This document shows, one piece after another, positions 33,991-41,524 of a stretch of DNA of 64,000 nucleotides; position 1 is the stretch's first letter, and each line of letters begins with the position of its first letter. The position numbers were made by a program, and so were the translations under genes. This stretch comes from Serinicoccus hydrothermalis (GTDB taxonomy: Bacteria > Actinomycetota > Actinomycetes > Actinomycetales > Dermatophilaceae): contig NZ_CP014989.1 in NCBI RefSeq assembly GCF_001685415.1, positions 372,001-436,000 on the forward strand, given 5' to 3'. The notes beneath the pieces are model-generated. The model was not told the DNA's origin. It worked only from the letters and a program-made list of their open reading frames with translations, and made no database searches.

Positions 33991-34395
33991 ATGCCCGAAG
34001 TAGAGCTCCCCGCAGCCGCCGTCCCGTGCCGCCGCATCCCCGACGGCGCCCTCGTGGACGCGGACCCGACGCCCGGCATGAGCCGGCGGGTGGCCGAGCA
34101 CACCGAGGGCATGTGGACCGGCACCGTGGACACCGCGCCCGGCGCCGTCACGGGCTGGCACCACCACGGGGAGCACGAGACGACGCTCTACATCGTCTCC
34201 GGCACCTTCCGGCTGGAGTCCGGGCCGTCCGGCGGCGACGTGATCGAGGCCGGGCCGGGCGACTTCGTCCGAGTGCCCGCCGGGGCGGTCCACCGCGAGT
34301 CGAACCCGGGGGAGGAGCCCTCCCGTGCGGTCATCGTGCGTTGCGGCTCGGGTGCGCCCACGGTCAACGTCGACGGCCCCGCAGCACCGGGCTAG
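33991..34395 (+). CDS. Cupin-domain protein
   Basis: A 134-aa single cupin. The metal-binding motif is GWHHHGEHETTLYIVSGTFRLESG at about residues 51-74 (His, His, Glu), followed by GDFVRVPAGAVHRESNPG with the fourth His. No enzyme class can be assigned; similar proteins are dioxygenases, isomerases or ligand sensors. Its TAG stop is part of the next gene's -10 box, which is 10 bp from the next start codon. Confidence 0.82.
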   Translation: MPEVELPAAAVPCRRIPDGALVDADPTPGMSRRVAEHTEGMWTGTVDTAPGAVTGWHHHGEHETTLYIVSGTFRLESGPSGGDVIEAGPGDFVRVPAGAVHRESNPGEEPSRAVIVRCGSGAPTVNVDGPAAPG

Positions 34396-34398
34396 CCT
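34393..34398 (+). promoter_or_regulatory. -10 box of the isochorismatase-family gene, containing the cupin stop
   Basis: TAGCCT begins with the cupin gene's TAG and ends 6 nt before ATG 34405. Confidence 0.5.
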
Positions 34399-34404
34399 CG
34401 GGCC

Positions 34405-34968
34405 ATGGAACGGGTCGGCCCGACGGCGGCGCTGGTGGTGATCGACGTCCAGCAGGGGTTCCTGGACGAGGAGTACTGGGGGAGGCGCAACAACCCGCAC
34501 AGCGAGTCCAACATCGCCGTGCTCCTGGACCACTGGCGGGCCACCGCCAGGCCCGTGGTCTTTGTCCGTCACGACTCCACCAGCACAACCTCGCCGCTGC
34601 ACCCCGACGCACCGGGCAACGACTTCCAGCCGGTGGTCACCGGCGAGCCCGACCTGCTGGTGCGCAAGAGCGTCAACTCCAGCTTCCACGGCACACCGGA
34701 CCTGCACGCCTGGCTCCGGCAGGAGGGCATCACCGAGCTGGTCCTGTGCGGGATCACCACGAACCACTGCTGCGAGACGACGGCGCGGGTGGGAGGCAAC
34801 CTCGGCCTCGACGTGTGGTTCGCCCTCGACGCCACGCATACCTTCGACCGGCAGGACCCCGACGGCGAGCTCGTCACCGCGGACACGCTGTCCAGGGTCA
34901 CGGCGACCAACCTGCACGGCGAGTTCGCCACGGTCACGACCACGCAGTTCCTGACCTCGACGCCCTGA
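34405..34968 (+). CDS. Isochorismatase-family cysteine hydrolase
   Basis: A 187-aa alpha/beta hydrolase of the nicotinamidase/isochorismatase type. The triad is visible: Asp12 in LVVIDVQQGFLDEEY, Lys at about 88 in DLLVRKSVNSSFHGT, and Cys at about 121 in LCGITTNHCCETTARVGGNLG. The G-I-T-T-N form is closer to amidohydrolases acting on small amides than to true isochorismatases. Substrate unknown. Confidence 0.88.
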   Translation: MERVGPTAALVVIDVQQGFLDEEYWGRRNNPHSESNIAVLLDHWRATARPVVFVRHDSTSTTSPLHPDAPGNDFQPVVTGEPDLLVRKSVNSSFHGTPDLHAWLRQEGITELVLCGITTNHCCETTARVGGNLGLDVWFALDATHTFDRQDPDGELVTADTLSRVTATNLHGEFATVTTTQFLTSTP

Positions 34969-34991
34969 GGGCCGCGGCGGAACCTGCCGGC

Positions 34992-35063
34992 ACCTGGGCA
35001 AGGTTGTGCACCGCAGGCAAGGCTGTGCACCGCACGGACAACCTGGGCAAGGTTGTGCACCGG
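34992..35063. repeat. Short direct repeats just before dif
   Basis: CCTGGGCAAGGTTGTGCACCG occurs at 34993-35013 and again at 35043-35063 (last base varied), with a degenerate copy (CAGGCAAGGCTGTGCACCG) at 35014-35032. No ORF lies here. Confidence 0.8.
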
Positions 35064-35109
35064 AAACGACGTCGAGAACGCTGCCTCGGGTGCAGATCCT
35101 TGCCCAGGT
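35042..35109. repeat. 12-bp inverted repeat made by the second direct-repeat copy
   Basis: ACCTGGGCAAGG (35042-35053) and CCTTGCCCAGGT (35098-35109) are perfectly complementary, 44 bp apart. They could form a stem after the isochorismatase-family gene or be a site beside dif. Confidence 0.75.
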
Positions 35110-35149
35110 CGGGTCGCTGGCCAGATGGGCCTGGCGGCCTTCTGCGAAG

Positions 35150-35177
35150 AACGCCGATAAGTCACATTATGTCAAGT
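35150..35177 (+). other. dif: dif site (XerC/XerD recombination site, replication terminus)
   Basis: The 28 bp read as an 11-bp XerC arm AACGCCGATAA, a 6-bp centre GTCACA and an 11-bp XerD arm TTATGTCAAGT. The XerD arm and the CGATAA end are what I remember of the actinobacterial dif consensus (CCGATAAT...ACATTATGTCAAGT), with one difference in that block. The E. coli site has the same architecture (CGCATAA / 6 bp / TTATGTTAAAT). The AT-rich block stands out sharply from its GC-rich surroundings and lies in a gene-free gap. XerC and XerD resolve chromosome dimers here with FtsK. Confidence 0.88.
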
Positions 35178-35244
35178 AGTTGCCAGGAGGTCCACCGGTC
35201 CGACGTCCGCCCCTGCCCCGCCGACAGCGCCGGGTGGAGCGCCC

Positions 35245-36189
35245 TCACTGCCGCTCGTGGTCGACCAGCCAGGCGGCGTCGACCGGCTGCAGCTCGCGCG
35301 CGAGCTCCACGGTCTCGTCCTCGGTCCAACCCGGCACCCCGTCGAAGTTCGTCCGGTCCGTGAGGCGGACGTTGCTCCCGCCGAGGTCGACGTAGACGAC
35401 GTAGTGGTCACTCTCGGGCTGACGGTAGACACTCAGGCCGTCGCCGAGGTCCTCGCACGGCCGGTTGTCTGTCAGGGTGAGGCAGTCACCGCCGCCGGGG
35501 CGGATGTCGACGTCGAGGTATGCCGCGTCCGGGATCTCGCCGCGCGCCACGATGTAGGACACGAGGTCTCCCGAAAGCCCCGTCACCGTCCACACGGACA
35601 GGTCCTCCCGCCCGACGGGCGCCACGAGATCCGCGCCCACAGCCTCCAGCTCGGCGATCTCCTCGCGGCGTTCCTCGCGGTCCAGCACGATCCAGGTGCC
35701 CGTCGCGAGGGCGACGGCGCAGGCCAGGGCGACCGCTCCCGGCAGCCAGGCACGGCGCCGCTCCCCCGCGCCGGGCTCCCCCGCACCCACGTCGTCAGCA
35801 CCGTTCTCGTCCGCGCCGGCGTCACGAGCACCGCTCTCCCCCGCACGCGGCCCCACCGCCGTCAGCCCGGCCACCACCGGGGCCATCAGGACGAGCACCA
35901 GCGAGAGCGTCTCGTCCACCTCCGCGAGCATCACGGCCGGCACGACCAGCACGATCGTGGTCGGCAGCCACCACCAGCGCATCCACCGGGCCGCCAGCAC
36001 GGCCGCCGCCACCGCCCCCAGGAGTGCTCCCAGCAGGGCCCCGCCGAAAGGGTAGTCGAGGCACTCCAGACCGCCCTCGCACGGGATCATCGCCCCGATC
36101 GCGAAACCCCCCGCCGCGAGCACCAGGACGAGGACGAACCACGTCGCGAGCGCGGCGACGAGTGATCCGGCCCGGCCTACCCGGGGCAC
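35245..36189 (-). CDS. Membrane protein of unknown function
   Basis: A 314-aa protein with three hydrophobic segments near the N-terminus (about 8-30 LVAALATWFVLVLVLAAGGFAIG, then 45-65 and 70-105), a Gly/Ala/Asp-rich linker (about 118-145), another membrane helix (about 150-170) and a soluble C-terminal domain of about 140 residues with Cys residues (GGDCLTLTDNRPCEDL). I do not recognise the family. GTG 36189 is suggested by a GAGG just upstream and by minimal overlap with the next gene; ATG 36219 or 36234 are possible but lie deep inside it. It is the first gene on the right side of dif. Confidence 0.55.
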   Translation of the reverse strand: MPRVGRAGSLVAALATWFVLVLVLAAGGFAIGAMIPCEGGLECLDYPFGGALLGALLGAVAAAVLAARWMRWWWLPTTIVLVVPAVMLAEVDETLSLVLVLMAPVVAGLTAVGPRAGESGARDAGADENGADDVGAGEPGAGERRRAWLPGAVALACAVALATGTWIVLDREERREEIAELEAVGADLVAPVGREDLSVWTVTGLSGDLVSYIVARGEIPDAAYLDVDIRPGGGDCLTLTDNRPCEDLGDGLSVYRQPESDHYVVYVDLGGSNVRLTDRTNFDGVPGWTEDETVELARELQPVDAAWLVDHERQ

Positions 36190-36302
36190 GGGGCACCCTC
36201 GCAGCACGGCCTGATCCATCCGCAGCCGTCGCACCGCTCGTGCGAGGTCTCCCAGCGCAGGAGGGTGCCGCAGTTGGGGCAGGGCTCGGTGAGGTCAGCC
36301 AT
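36177..36302 (-). CDS. Tiny zinc-ribbon protein (41 aa)
   Basis: The product starts MADLTEPCPNCGTLLRWETS and ends with HERCDGCGWIRPCCEGAPCPG. Two C-x-x-C pairs (CPNC, CDGC) are spaced as in zinc ribbons, and further Cys residues are in the tail. It is too short to be an enzyme and may be an RNA/DNA- or protein-binding domain. Its end overlaps the start of the membrane protein gene. Confidence 0.6.
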   Translation of the reverse strand: MADLTEPCPNCGTLLRWETSHERCDGCGWIRPCCEGAPCPG

Positions 36303-36397
36303 GGCGACAGTCTGGCAACCCGGCGGGGAGGGTCCACCGAGGCACGCCGCCCCCGACCCGCGGGGCGCCGGACGCGCTCGAGGCGCCCGGAACGGGC

Positions 36398-37099
36398 TCA
36401 GCCGGCCGCGTCGGCCACGACGGCGGCCAGATCGGCGGGCCGGGACCACATGGGCCAGTGACCCGTGGGCAGGTCGACGTAGGTCAGCGCCCGGTAGTCC
36501 GGCAGCGCACGGAGGAAGGGCACCCCCTGCGCGGCGTAGCTGCGGAAGTCCTCGCTCGGGAAGGACGTGCACACCACCGTCGCCGGCACGTCGTGCCGCG
36601 CGTCGTTCGTGAGCCGCACCGGCGTGCTGACGACCAGCCCGGGGGTCGGGACCGCACGCTCCCGGAAGGTCGAGAGCTGCTCCTCGGTGAGGTCCCGCAT
36701 GGATCCCTCCGCCAGCTCGTCCTCGTAGCGGTCCTCCAGCAGCAGCACCTCCTCCGCGAACTCGGCGTCCATCGCGCCGCCGTCCGCCGACGGCGCGGTG
36801 TCGACCCACACCACGTGGTCGACCAGCTCGGGTCGCTGGTCCAGCACCAGGGTGCCCGGGACCGCCGCGCCGCTGTGCAGCACCAGGACCCGCCGGTCCG
36901 CCGCCGGGTCGAGCGCGGCGACGATCGCGTCCGCCTGGTCCTGCGGGGTCACCCGTGAACGGTCGGGGTCCTCGACCCCCTGGCCCGGCAGGGTCAGCGC
37001 GTCCACGGCATACCCCTGCTCGGACAGGAGCCGGGCGACCTCGTCCCACGCCCACTCCCCCAGCCAGAACCCCGGCACCAGCACGATCTGTGTCGTCAT
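36398..37099 (-). CDS. Alpha/beta hydrolase
   Basis: A 233-aa hydrolase beginning MTTQIVLVPGFWLGEWAWDEVARLL, with the oxyanion-type G-F-W near the start. The nucleophile elbow is VLVLHSGAAVPG (Ser at about 77) and the final His is in DLPTGHWPMWSRP. It resembles the salicylate-binding/esterase-like subgroup used for small esters. No substrate can be given. Confidence 0.85.
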   Translation of the reverse strand: MTTQIVLVPGFWLGEWAWDEVARLLSEQGYAVDALTLPGQGVEDPDRSRVTPQDQADAIVAALDPAADRRVLVLHSGAAVPGTLVLDQRPELVDHVVWVDTAPSADGGAMDAEFAEEVLLLEDRYEDELAEGSMRDLTEEQLSTFRERAVPTPGLVVSTPVRLTNDARHDVPATVVCTSFPSEDFRSYAAQGVPFLRALPDYRALTYVDLPTGHWPMWSRPADLAAVVADAAG

Positions 37100-37156
37100 G
37101 TGCCCAGCCTGGCACCGCCCGCGGACAGTGCGCGTCCGCGGGCGGCAGCGAGGACG

Positions 37157-37756
37157 TCAGGACGACACGGCGGCGGCGAACTCGTCGGCGAAGGTGACCA
37201 TGAGGTCGAGCGTCCCGGCGTCACCGTTCATGGTGATCACGCCGTCCTCGGTGCGCTGGTAGCAGACGGCCGACGTCCCGCCGGGGTTGAGCCCGCAGCT
37301 GCCCGCACCGGCCTCGGTGTTGTCGGTCTCGATCTCGGAGACGAGGTCCTCGTAGGGCGAGGACAGCGGCTGGCTGTCGACCGACACGTACTCCCCCGAC
37401 TCCATCTCGTAGATGACCGCAGGCCCGCTGTCGTCCGCGAGGGTGAAGTCGCCGACCGTCTCGGGCGGCGAGTCCATGACGCCGGCCGGCAGGGTGTCGA
37501 CCGCCGACCCCGCCTCCTCGGACCCGGAGTCCTCGGTCGTCTCTTCCTCGGTGGTCTCCATCGGCTCCTCCGAGGTCTCCTCCATGGGTTCCTCGGAGGT
37601 CTCGTCCATGGTCTCCTCCTCCATGGCCGAGGTCTCGGCGGCCGAGGTCTCCTCGGACGGGCTCGAGGCCTCCTCGCCGCCGTCCCCTCCGCCGCAGGCG
37701 GACAGCGCCAGCGCCAGCGCCGCGACAGCAGTCAGTCGTGCTCGGGTCGATCTCAT
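37157..37756 (-). CDS. Putative lipoprotein with an acidic repeat region
   Basis: A 199-aa exported protein. The signal MRSTRARLTAVAALALALSAC has a lipobox with the Cys at about 21, then GGGDGG. Residues about 30-80 are a Glu/Thr/Ser-rich low-complexity stretch with repeats of the EETSEEPM type. The C-terminal domain (about 85-199) contains two Cys (GAGSCGLNPGGTSAVCYQR) that may form a disulfide. GGGGAGG lies 6 nt before the ATG. Function unknown. Confidence 0.7.
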   Translation of the reverse strand: MRSTRARLTAVAALALALSACGGGDGGEEASSPSEETSAAETSAMEEETMDETSEEPMEETSEEPMETTEEETTEDSGSEEAGSAVDTLPAGVMDSPPETVGDFTLADDSGPAVIYEMESGEYVSVDSQPLSSPYEDLVSEIETDNTEAGAGSCGLNPGGTSAVCYQRTEDGVITMNGDAGTLDLMVTFADEFAAAVSS

Positions 37757-37855
37757 GATGTTCCTCCCCAGGTGGTGTGCCGCGCAGACCACGCGGCACC
37801 GCCAGCGTAGGGGGGCGGGTCCACCTCCGCCAGTGCGAGGTGCGCCCGTCATCAC

Positions 37856-37861
37856 TACTGT
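37856..37861 (+). promoter_or_regulatory. -10 box of the HIT gene
   Basis: TACTGT, 6 nt before ATG 37868. Confidence 0.45.
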
Positions 37862-37867
37862 CGGTCC

Positions 37868-38263
37868 ATGTCCACCATCTTCACCAAGATCATCGAGGGC
37901 GAGATCCCGGGCCACATCGTCTGGAGCGACGAGGTCTGCGCCGCCTTCCTCGACATCGAGCCCCTCACCCCCGGTCACGTGCTCGTCGTGCCCCGGGACG
38001 AGACCGACCACTGGGTCGACCTGCCGACCGGGACGCTCGACCATGTCATGAACGTCGCCGCGACGATCGGCCGGGCGCAGCAGCAGGTCTACGGCGCCGA
38101 GCGCGTCGGGATCATCGTGCAGGGCTTCGAGGTCCCGCACGCCCACGTCCACGTCTTCCCGACCTCGGACCCGGGCGACTTCGACCTCACCCGCAAGGGA
38201 CCCCGGGACGAGGAGGACCTGGCCGCCGACGCGGCGGCGCTGCGCGAGGCGCTCGAGCGCTGA
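37868..38263 (+). CDS. HIT family nucleotide hydrolase/transferase
   Basis: A 131-aa HIT protein that hydrolyses nucleoside phosphoramidates or dinucleotides. The start STIFTKIIEGEIPGHIVWSDEVCAAFLDIEPLTPGHVLVVPR is typical of the HINT branch, and the histidine triad HAHVHVFP has His91, 93 and 95. It appears complete and active. Confidence 0.93.
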   Translation: MSTIFTKIIEGEIPGHIVWSDEVCAAFLDIEPLTPGHVLVVPRDETDHWVDLPTGTLDHVMNVAATIGRAQQQVYGAERVGIIVQGFEVPHAHVHVFPTSDPGDFDLTRKGPRDEEDLAADAAALREALER

Positions 38264-38293
38264 GACCGCCGCCCCGGATGTATCTGGACGCCC

Positions 38294-38326
38294 CCCAGGG
38301 TCCTCCTGACTGCGGACGACCCTGGG
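38294..38326. terminator. Hairpin after the HIT gene
   Basis: CCCAGGGTC (38294-38302) and GACCCTGGG (38318-38326) pair perfectly over a 15-nt loop. No T-run follows. Confidence 0.5.
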
Positions 38327-38370
38327 CGCGGCACCGTGCGAAGCTGCGCCCCTGAGACGGAGGAGCAGCC

Positions 38371-39381
38371 ATGGGTGGCGTCACCAGGACCTCGGACCGT
38401 CAGCGTTGGCGGCTCCCCTCCGTCCCCGCCGGCTTCGTCACCGACGGAGGCATGGAGACCGACCTCATCTTCCACCACGGGGTGGACCTGCCCGAGTTCG
38501 CCGCCTTCCCGCTCCTCGAGCACGACGAGGGCCGGCGCCGCCTGCGGGACTACTACACGGGGTATGCCCACATCACCCGGCACCGTGGCGCGGGCCTGCT
38601 CCTGGAGTCACCCACCTGGCGAGCCAACCCGGATTGGGGCCGCGCCCTCGGCTACGACCGGACCGCTCTGCACCGGGTCAACGTCGAGGCGGTGACCTGG
38701 CTGCACGACCTCGCGCAGGCCCTCTCCCCCGACCTCCCGGCCGTCGTGGTGAGCGGCATGGTCGGCCCGCGCGGCGACGGCTACGCGGCGAGCACCATCG
38801 ACCCGGACGAGGCTGCCGCGTACCACCAGGACCAGCTCGCGGCCTTCGCCGAGGCCGGTGCCGACCTGGCGGCGGCGCTGACCCTGACCTCGGTCGGTGA
38901 GGCCGTCGGCGTCGTGCGCGCGGCCGAGGCGGTCGGCATACCCGTCGCCGTGTCCTTCACCGTGGAGACCGACGGCGCCCTGCCCGACGGCACCCCGCTC
39001 GGGTCCGCGATCGAGACCGTCGACGCGGCGACCTCGGGCGCGGCCAGCCACTTCCTCGTCAACTGCGCCCATCCCCGCCACATCGCTCCGGGCGTGGACG
39101 CGGCCGGCGCCGGCACCTCCGAGGACGGCTGGAGGTCCCGCATCGCCGGGCTCCGGGTCAACGCCTCCGCGCTCAGCCACGCCGAGCTCGACGAGGCGGT
39201 CGAGCTGGACGAGGGCGACATCCCCGCGCTCGCCGCGGCGACGCACGCCCTGGCCGCCTCCCTGCCCTCGGTCCGGATCCTCGGCGGCTGCTGCGGCACC
39301 GACGTCCGTCACGTCGCCGCGATGTGGGGCGTGCCGCAGGACACGCCGGGCGCTGACCCTGGCCCGGCGGCGGCAGGCTGA
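38371..39381 (+). CDS. Homocysteine S-methyltransferase family protein
   Basis: A 336-aa zinc-dependent methyltransferase domain. TDGGMETDLIFHHG begins the barrel, and the zinc Cys residues are in FLVNCAHPRH (about 230) and RILGGCCGTDVRHV (about 308). It could methylate homocysteine from S-methylmethionine or a betaine. The LESPTWRANPDWG segment suggests the MmuM-like group but the acceptor is not certain. Confidence 0.85.
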   Translation: MGGVTRTSDRQRWRLPSVPAGFVTDGGMETDLIFHHGVDLPEFAAFPLLEHDEGRRRLRDYYTGYAHITRHRGAGLLLESPTWRANPDWGRALGYDRTALHRVNVEAVTWLHDLAQALSPDLPAVVVSGMVGPRGDGYAASTIDPDEAAAYHQDQLAAFAEAGADLAAALTLTSVGEAVGVVRAAEAVGIPVAVSFTVETDGALPDGTPLGSAIETVDAATSGAASHFLVNCAHPRHIAPGVDAAGAGTSEDGWRSRIAGLRVNASALSHAELDEAVELDEGDIPALAAATHALAASLPSVRILGGCCGTDVRHVAAMWGVPQDTPGADPGPAAAG

Positions 39382-39393
39382 CACAGTGGTGGG

Positions 39394-39912
39394 ATGAGCG
39401 AGAGCGTCGACGGGCAGGACGCCTCCGACTTCCACCGGGAGGTGGGCGACCCCTGGGACGAGGGGTATGCCGTGACCGGCCCGGTCGAGGCGCACGGCCG
39501 CTCGCTCGACTTCGGGCTGCTGCTCCTGCGCGCGGGCTCCCTGCTGCTCGTCCCGCACGGCGCCTACGCGGCCTTCGACATGGCGCGCTTCACCGCCCTG
39601 GTGGACCAGACCCTCATCGGCTCCCAGGCCCCCGACTTCTTCGCCTGGGCGATCATGCTCTGCGCCGTCGGCCTGCCCGTCCTGCTGCTCCTGGGCCTGT
39701 TCACCCGACCGGCGGCCTTCCTCCTCACCGCCGTGCTGGCCGCCGTCTGGATCCTCGGGGTCTTCCTCCGCGAGGACTACCGGCCGTTCGCCGGCGACGG
39801 GTCGCTCACCGGCGAGGTGGCGCTGCTCCTCGTCGCCCTCGTGCTGCCGCTCGTCTTCACGGGTGCCGGGCGCCTGTCGGTGGACAGCCTGCGCACCGGG
39901 GGTCGGCCCTAG
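39394..39912 (+). CDS. DoxX family membrane protein
   Basis: A 172-aa protein with four hydrophobic segments, the first preceded by an acidic N-terminus of about 40 residues. LDFGLLLLRAGSLLLVPHGAYAAFD and FTRPAAFLLTAVLAAVWILGVFL fit the DoxX fold, linked to thiosulfate or redox metabolism. No redox partner is adjacent. Confidence 0.75.
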   Translation: MSESVDGQDASDFHREVGDPWDEGYAVTGPVEAHGRSLDFGLLLLRAGSLLLVPHGAYAAFDMARFTALVDQTLIGSQAPDFFAWAIMLCAVGLPVLLLLGLFTRPAAFLLTAVLAAVWILGVFLREDYRPFAGDGSLTGEVALLLVALVLPLVFTGAGRLSVDSLRTGGRP

Positions 39913-39919
39913 GCGTCGG

Positions 39920-39925
39920 TAGTCT
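39920..39925 (+). promoter_or_regulatory. -10 box of rlmC
   Basis: TAGTCT, 6 nt before GTG 39932. Confidence 0.5.
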
Positions 39926-39931
39926 GACGCG

Positions 39932-41116
39932 GTGAGGTGCGACTACTTCGACGCGGGGACGTGCCGGTCGTGCACCCTCATGGGCCAGCCGTACGCCCTC
40001 CAGCTCGCGCAGAAGCAGCGCGACGTCGCCGGGACGCTGGACACGCATGTGGCCGCGGACCCGTGGCTCGAGCCCGTGCCCAGCCCGGAGTCGGGCTTCC
40101 GCAACAAGGCCAAGCTCGTCGTCGGCGGCACCAAGGTCGCGCCCACCGTGGGCATCCTCGACGCCGACGGGCACGGGACCGACCTGCGGCACTGCGGCCT
40201 CTACGAGGCGGGTCTGGACCGGGCCGTGGCCGCGCTGCCCGACCTGCTCGCGGGCGCCGGGCTCACCCCCTACGACGTCCCCTCCCGCCAGGGCGAGCTC
40301 AAGCACGTCCTGCTCACCCACTCCCCCGACGACGCCATCCTGGCCCGCGTCGTGCTCCGCTCCCCCGGCCAGCGACGGCGGGTGGGCGACCTCGTGGAGG
40401 CGTGGCGGCGCCGCCCCGACCTGCCGAGGCTGCAGGTCGCCAGCATCAACCTGCAGCCGGCCCACGCGGCGGTGCTCGAGGGGCGGCGGGAGGAGGTGCT
40501 CACCCCGGACACAACGCTGCCGATGCGCCTGGGCGAGGTGACGCTCCACCTCGGCACCCGCAGCTTTTTCCAGACCAACACCACCGTCGCCTCGGCGCTC
40601 TACCGGCAGGTCGCCGCGTGGGTGGACGAGCTCGACCCGGGCAGCGTCTGGGACCTCTACTGCGGCGTCGGCGGCTTCGCGGTGCACCTCGCGGCCCCAG
40701 GCCGGCAGGTGACCGGCGTCGAGGTGTCGGCCGAGGCGGTGCGCAGCGCCGGGCGCAGCGCCGAGGGGCTGGGCCCGGCCGCCGAGGGTCTGCGCTTCGT
40801 CACCGACGACGCCACGGCGTATGCCCTGGGCTCGGCCCGGCAGGAGCGCCCCGACCTCGTGATCGTCAACCCGCCCCGCCGCGGGCTCGGCGCGAGGCTG
40901 CCGGAGTGGCTCGAGACCTCCGGCATACCGCACGTCGTCTACTCCAGCTGCGCGGCGGCCACCCTGTCGCAGGACCTCGAGCGGATGCCGTCCTACCGGG
41001 TGACGCGGGCGCGGCTGTTCGACATGTTCCCGCAGACGCGGCACCACGAGGTCGCGGTCGTGCTCTCCCGGCACGCGGGTGGGTCGCTCGGCCCCGAGGC
41101 CGCCGCTCTGCCATGA
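39932..41116 (+). CDS. rlmC: RlmC-like 23S rRNA (uracil-5)-methyltransferase
   Basis: A 394-aa SAM-dependent RNA uracil-C5 methyltransferase. The N-terminus CDYFDAGTCRSC with a fourth Cys in RHCGLYEAG (about 89) supplies the 4Fe-4S site of the RumA/RumB group, and there is no TRAM domain, which points to RlmC. The SAM site is VWDLYCGVGGFAVHLA (about 240). VNPPRRGLG and VYSSCAAATLSQDLERM hold the catalytic Cys near residue 340. It starts with a leaderless GTG. Confidence 0.88.
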   Translation: MRCDYFDAGTCRSCTLMGQPYALQLAQKQRDVAGTLDTHVAADPWLEPVPSPESGFRNKAKLVVGGTKVAPTVGILDADGHGTDLRHCGLYEAGLDRAVAALPDLLAGAGLTPYDVPSRQGELKHVLLTHSPDDAILARVVLRSPGQRRRVGDLVEAWRRRPDLPRLQVASINLQPAHAAVLEGRREEVLTPDTTLPMRLGEVTLHLGTRSFFQTNTTVASALYRQVAAWVDELDPGSVWDLYCGVGGFAVHLAAPGRQVTGVEVSAEAVRSAGRSAEGLGPAAEGLRFVTDDATAYALGSARQERPDLVIVNPPRRGLGARLPEWLETSGIPHVVYSSCAAATLSQDLERMPSYRVTRARLFDMFPQTRHHEVAVVLSRHAGGSLGPEAAALP

Positions 41117-41160
41117 TGGACCCTCCGCGACATCCCCGACGACGAGGAAGTGCCAGAGCG

Positions 41161-41502
41161 ATGCCCAACACCTTCGAGGCCGTGTCCCCCTCCGGGCACG
41201 AGCGCAGCTCGGCCTTCCTGTCCGTCCCGCAGCCGAACGACGTGCTCGAGGACTACATGGAGCGGTCCCAGCTGCACCGCGGCTCGCTGCGCGAGCAGGA
41301 CGGCTACACGATCCCGTTCCGGGACGGCGGCCAGGTGCGCATCACGGTCCGCGAGGAGGGCGACGACGCCGAGCAGGGGGTCGGCCTCCTCTTCGAGGTC
41401 GAGGCGCCCAACACCGAGCGCCGGGACTACATCGAGCGCGAGGTCGACCAGGAGCTCGGGGCGGACACGGACGGCCTGAGCTGGCAGCGCGAGCAGGGCT
41501 GA
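41161..41502 (+). CDS. Conserved hypothetical protein
   Basis: A 113-aa hydrophilic, acidic protein (MPNTFEAVSPSGHERSSAFL at the start; a middle strand-rich part GQVRITVREEG; end DGLSWQREQG). No membrane segment, Cys cluster or known motif is visible. It lies 44 bp after rlmC on the same strand and could be cotranscribed. I do not recognise it. Confidence 0.6.
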   Translation: MPNTFEAVSPSGHERSSAFLSVPQPNDVLEDYMERSQLHRGSLREQDGYTIPFRDGGQVRITVREEGDDAEQGVGLLFEVEAPNTERRDYIEREVDQELGADTDGLSWQREQG

Positions 41503-41524
41503 GCCCGGCCCGCTAGCTCCTCGC

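Noticed and set aside
34969-35244. A small gene between the isochorismatase-family gene and the next gene
   Set aside because: The region is repeats and dif; the short minus-strand frame at 35172-35432 overlaps the real gene in another frame.
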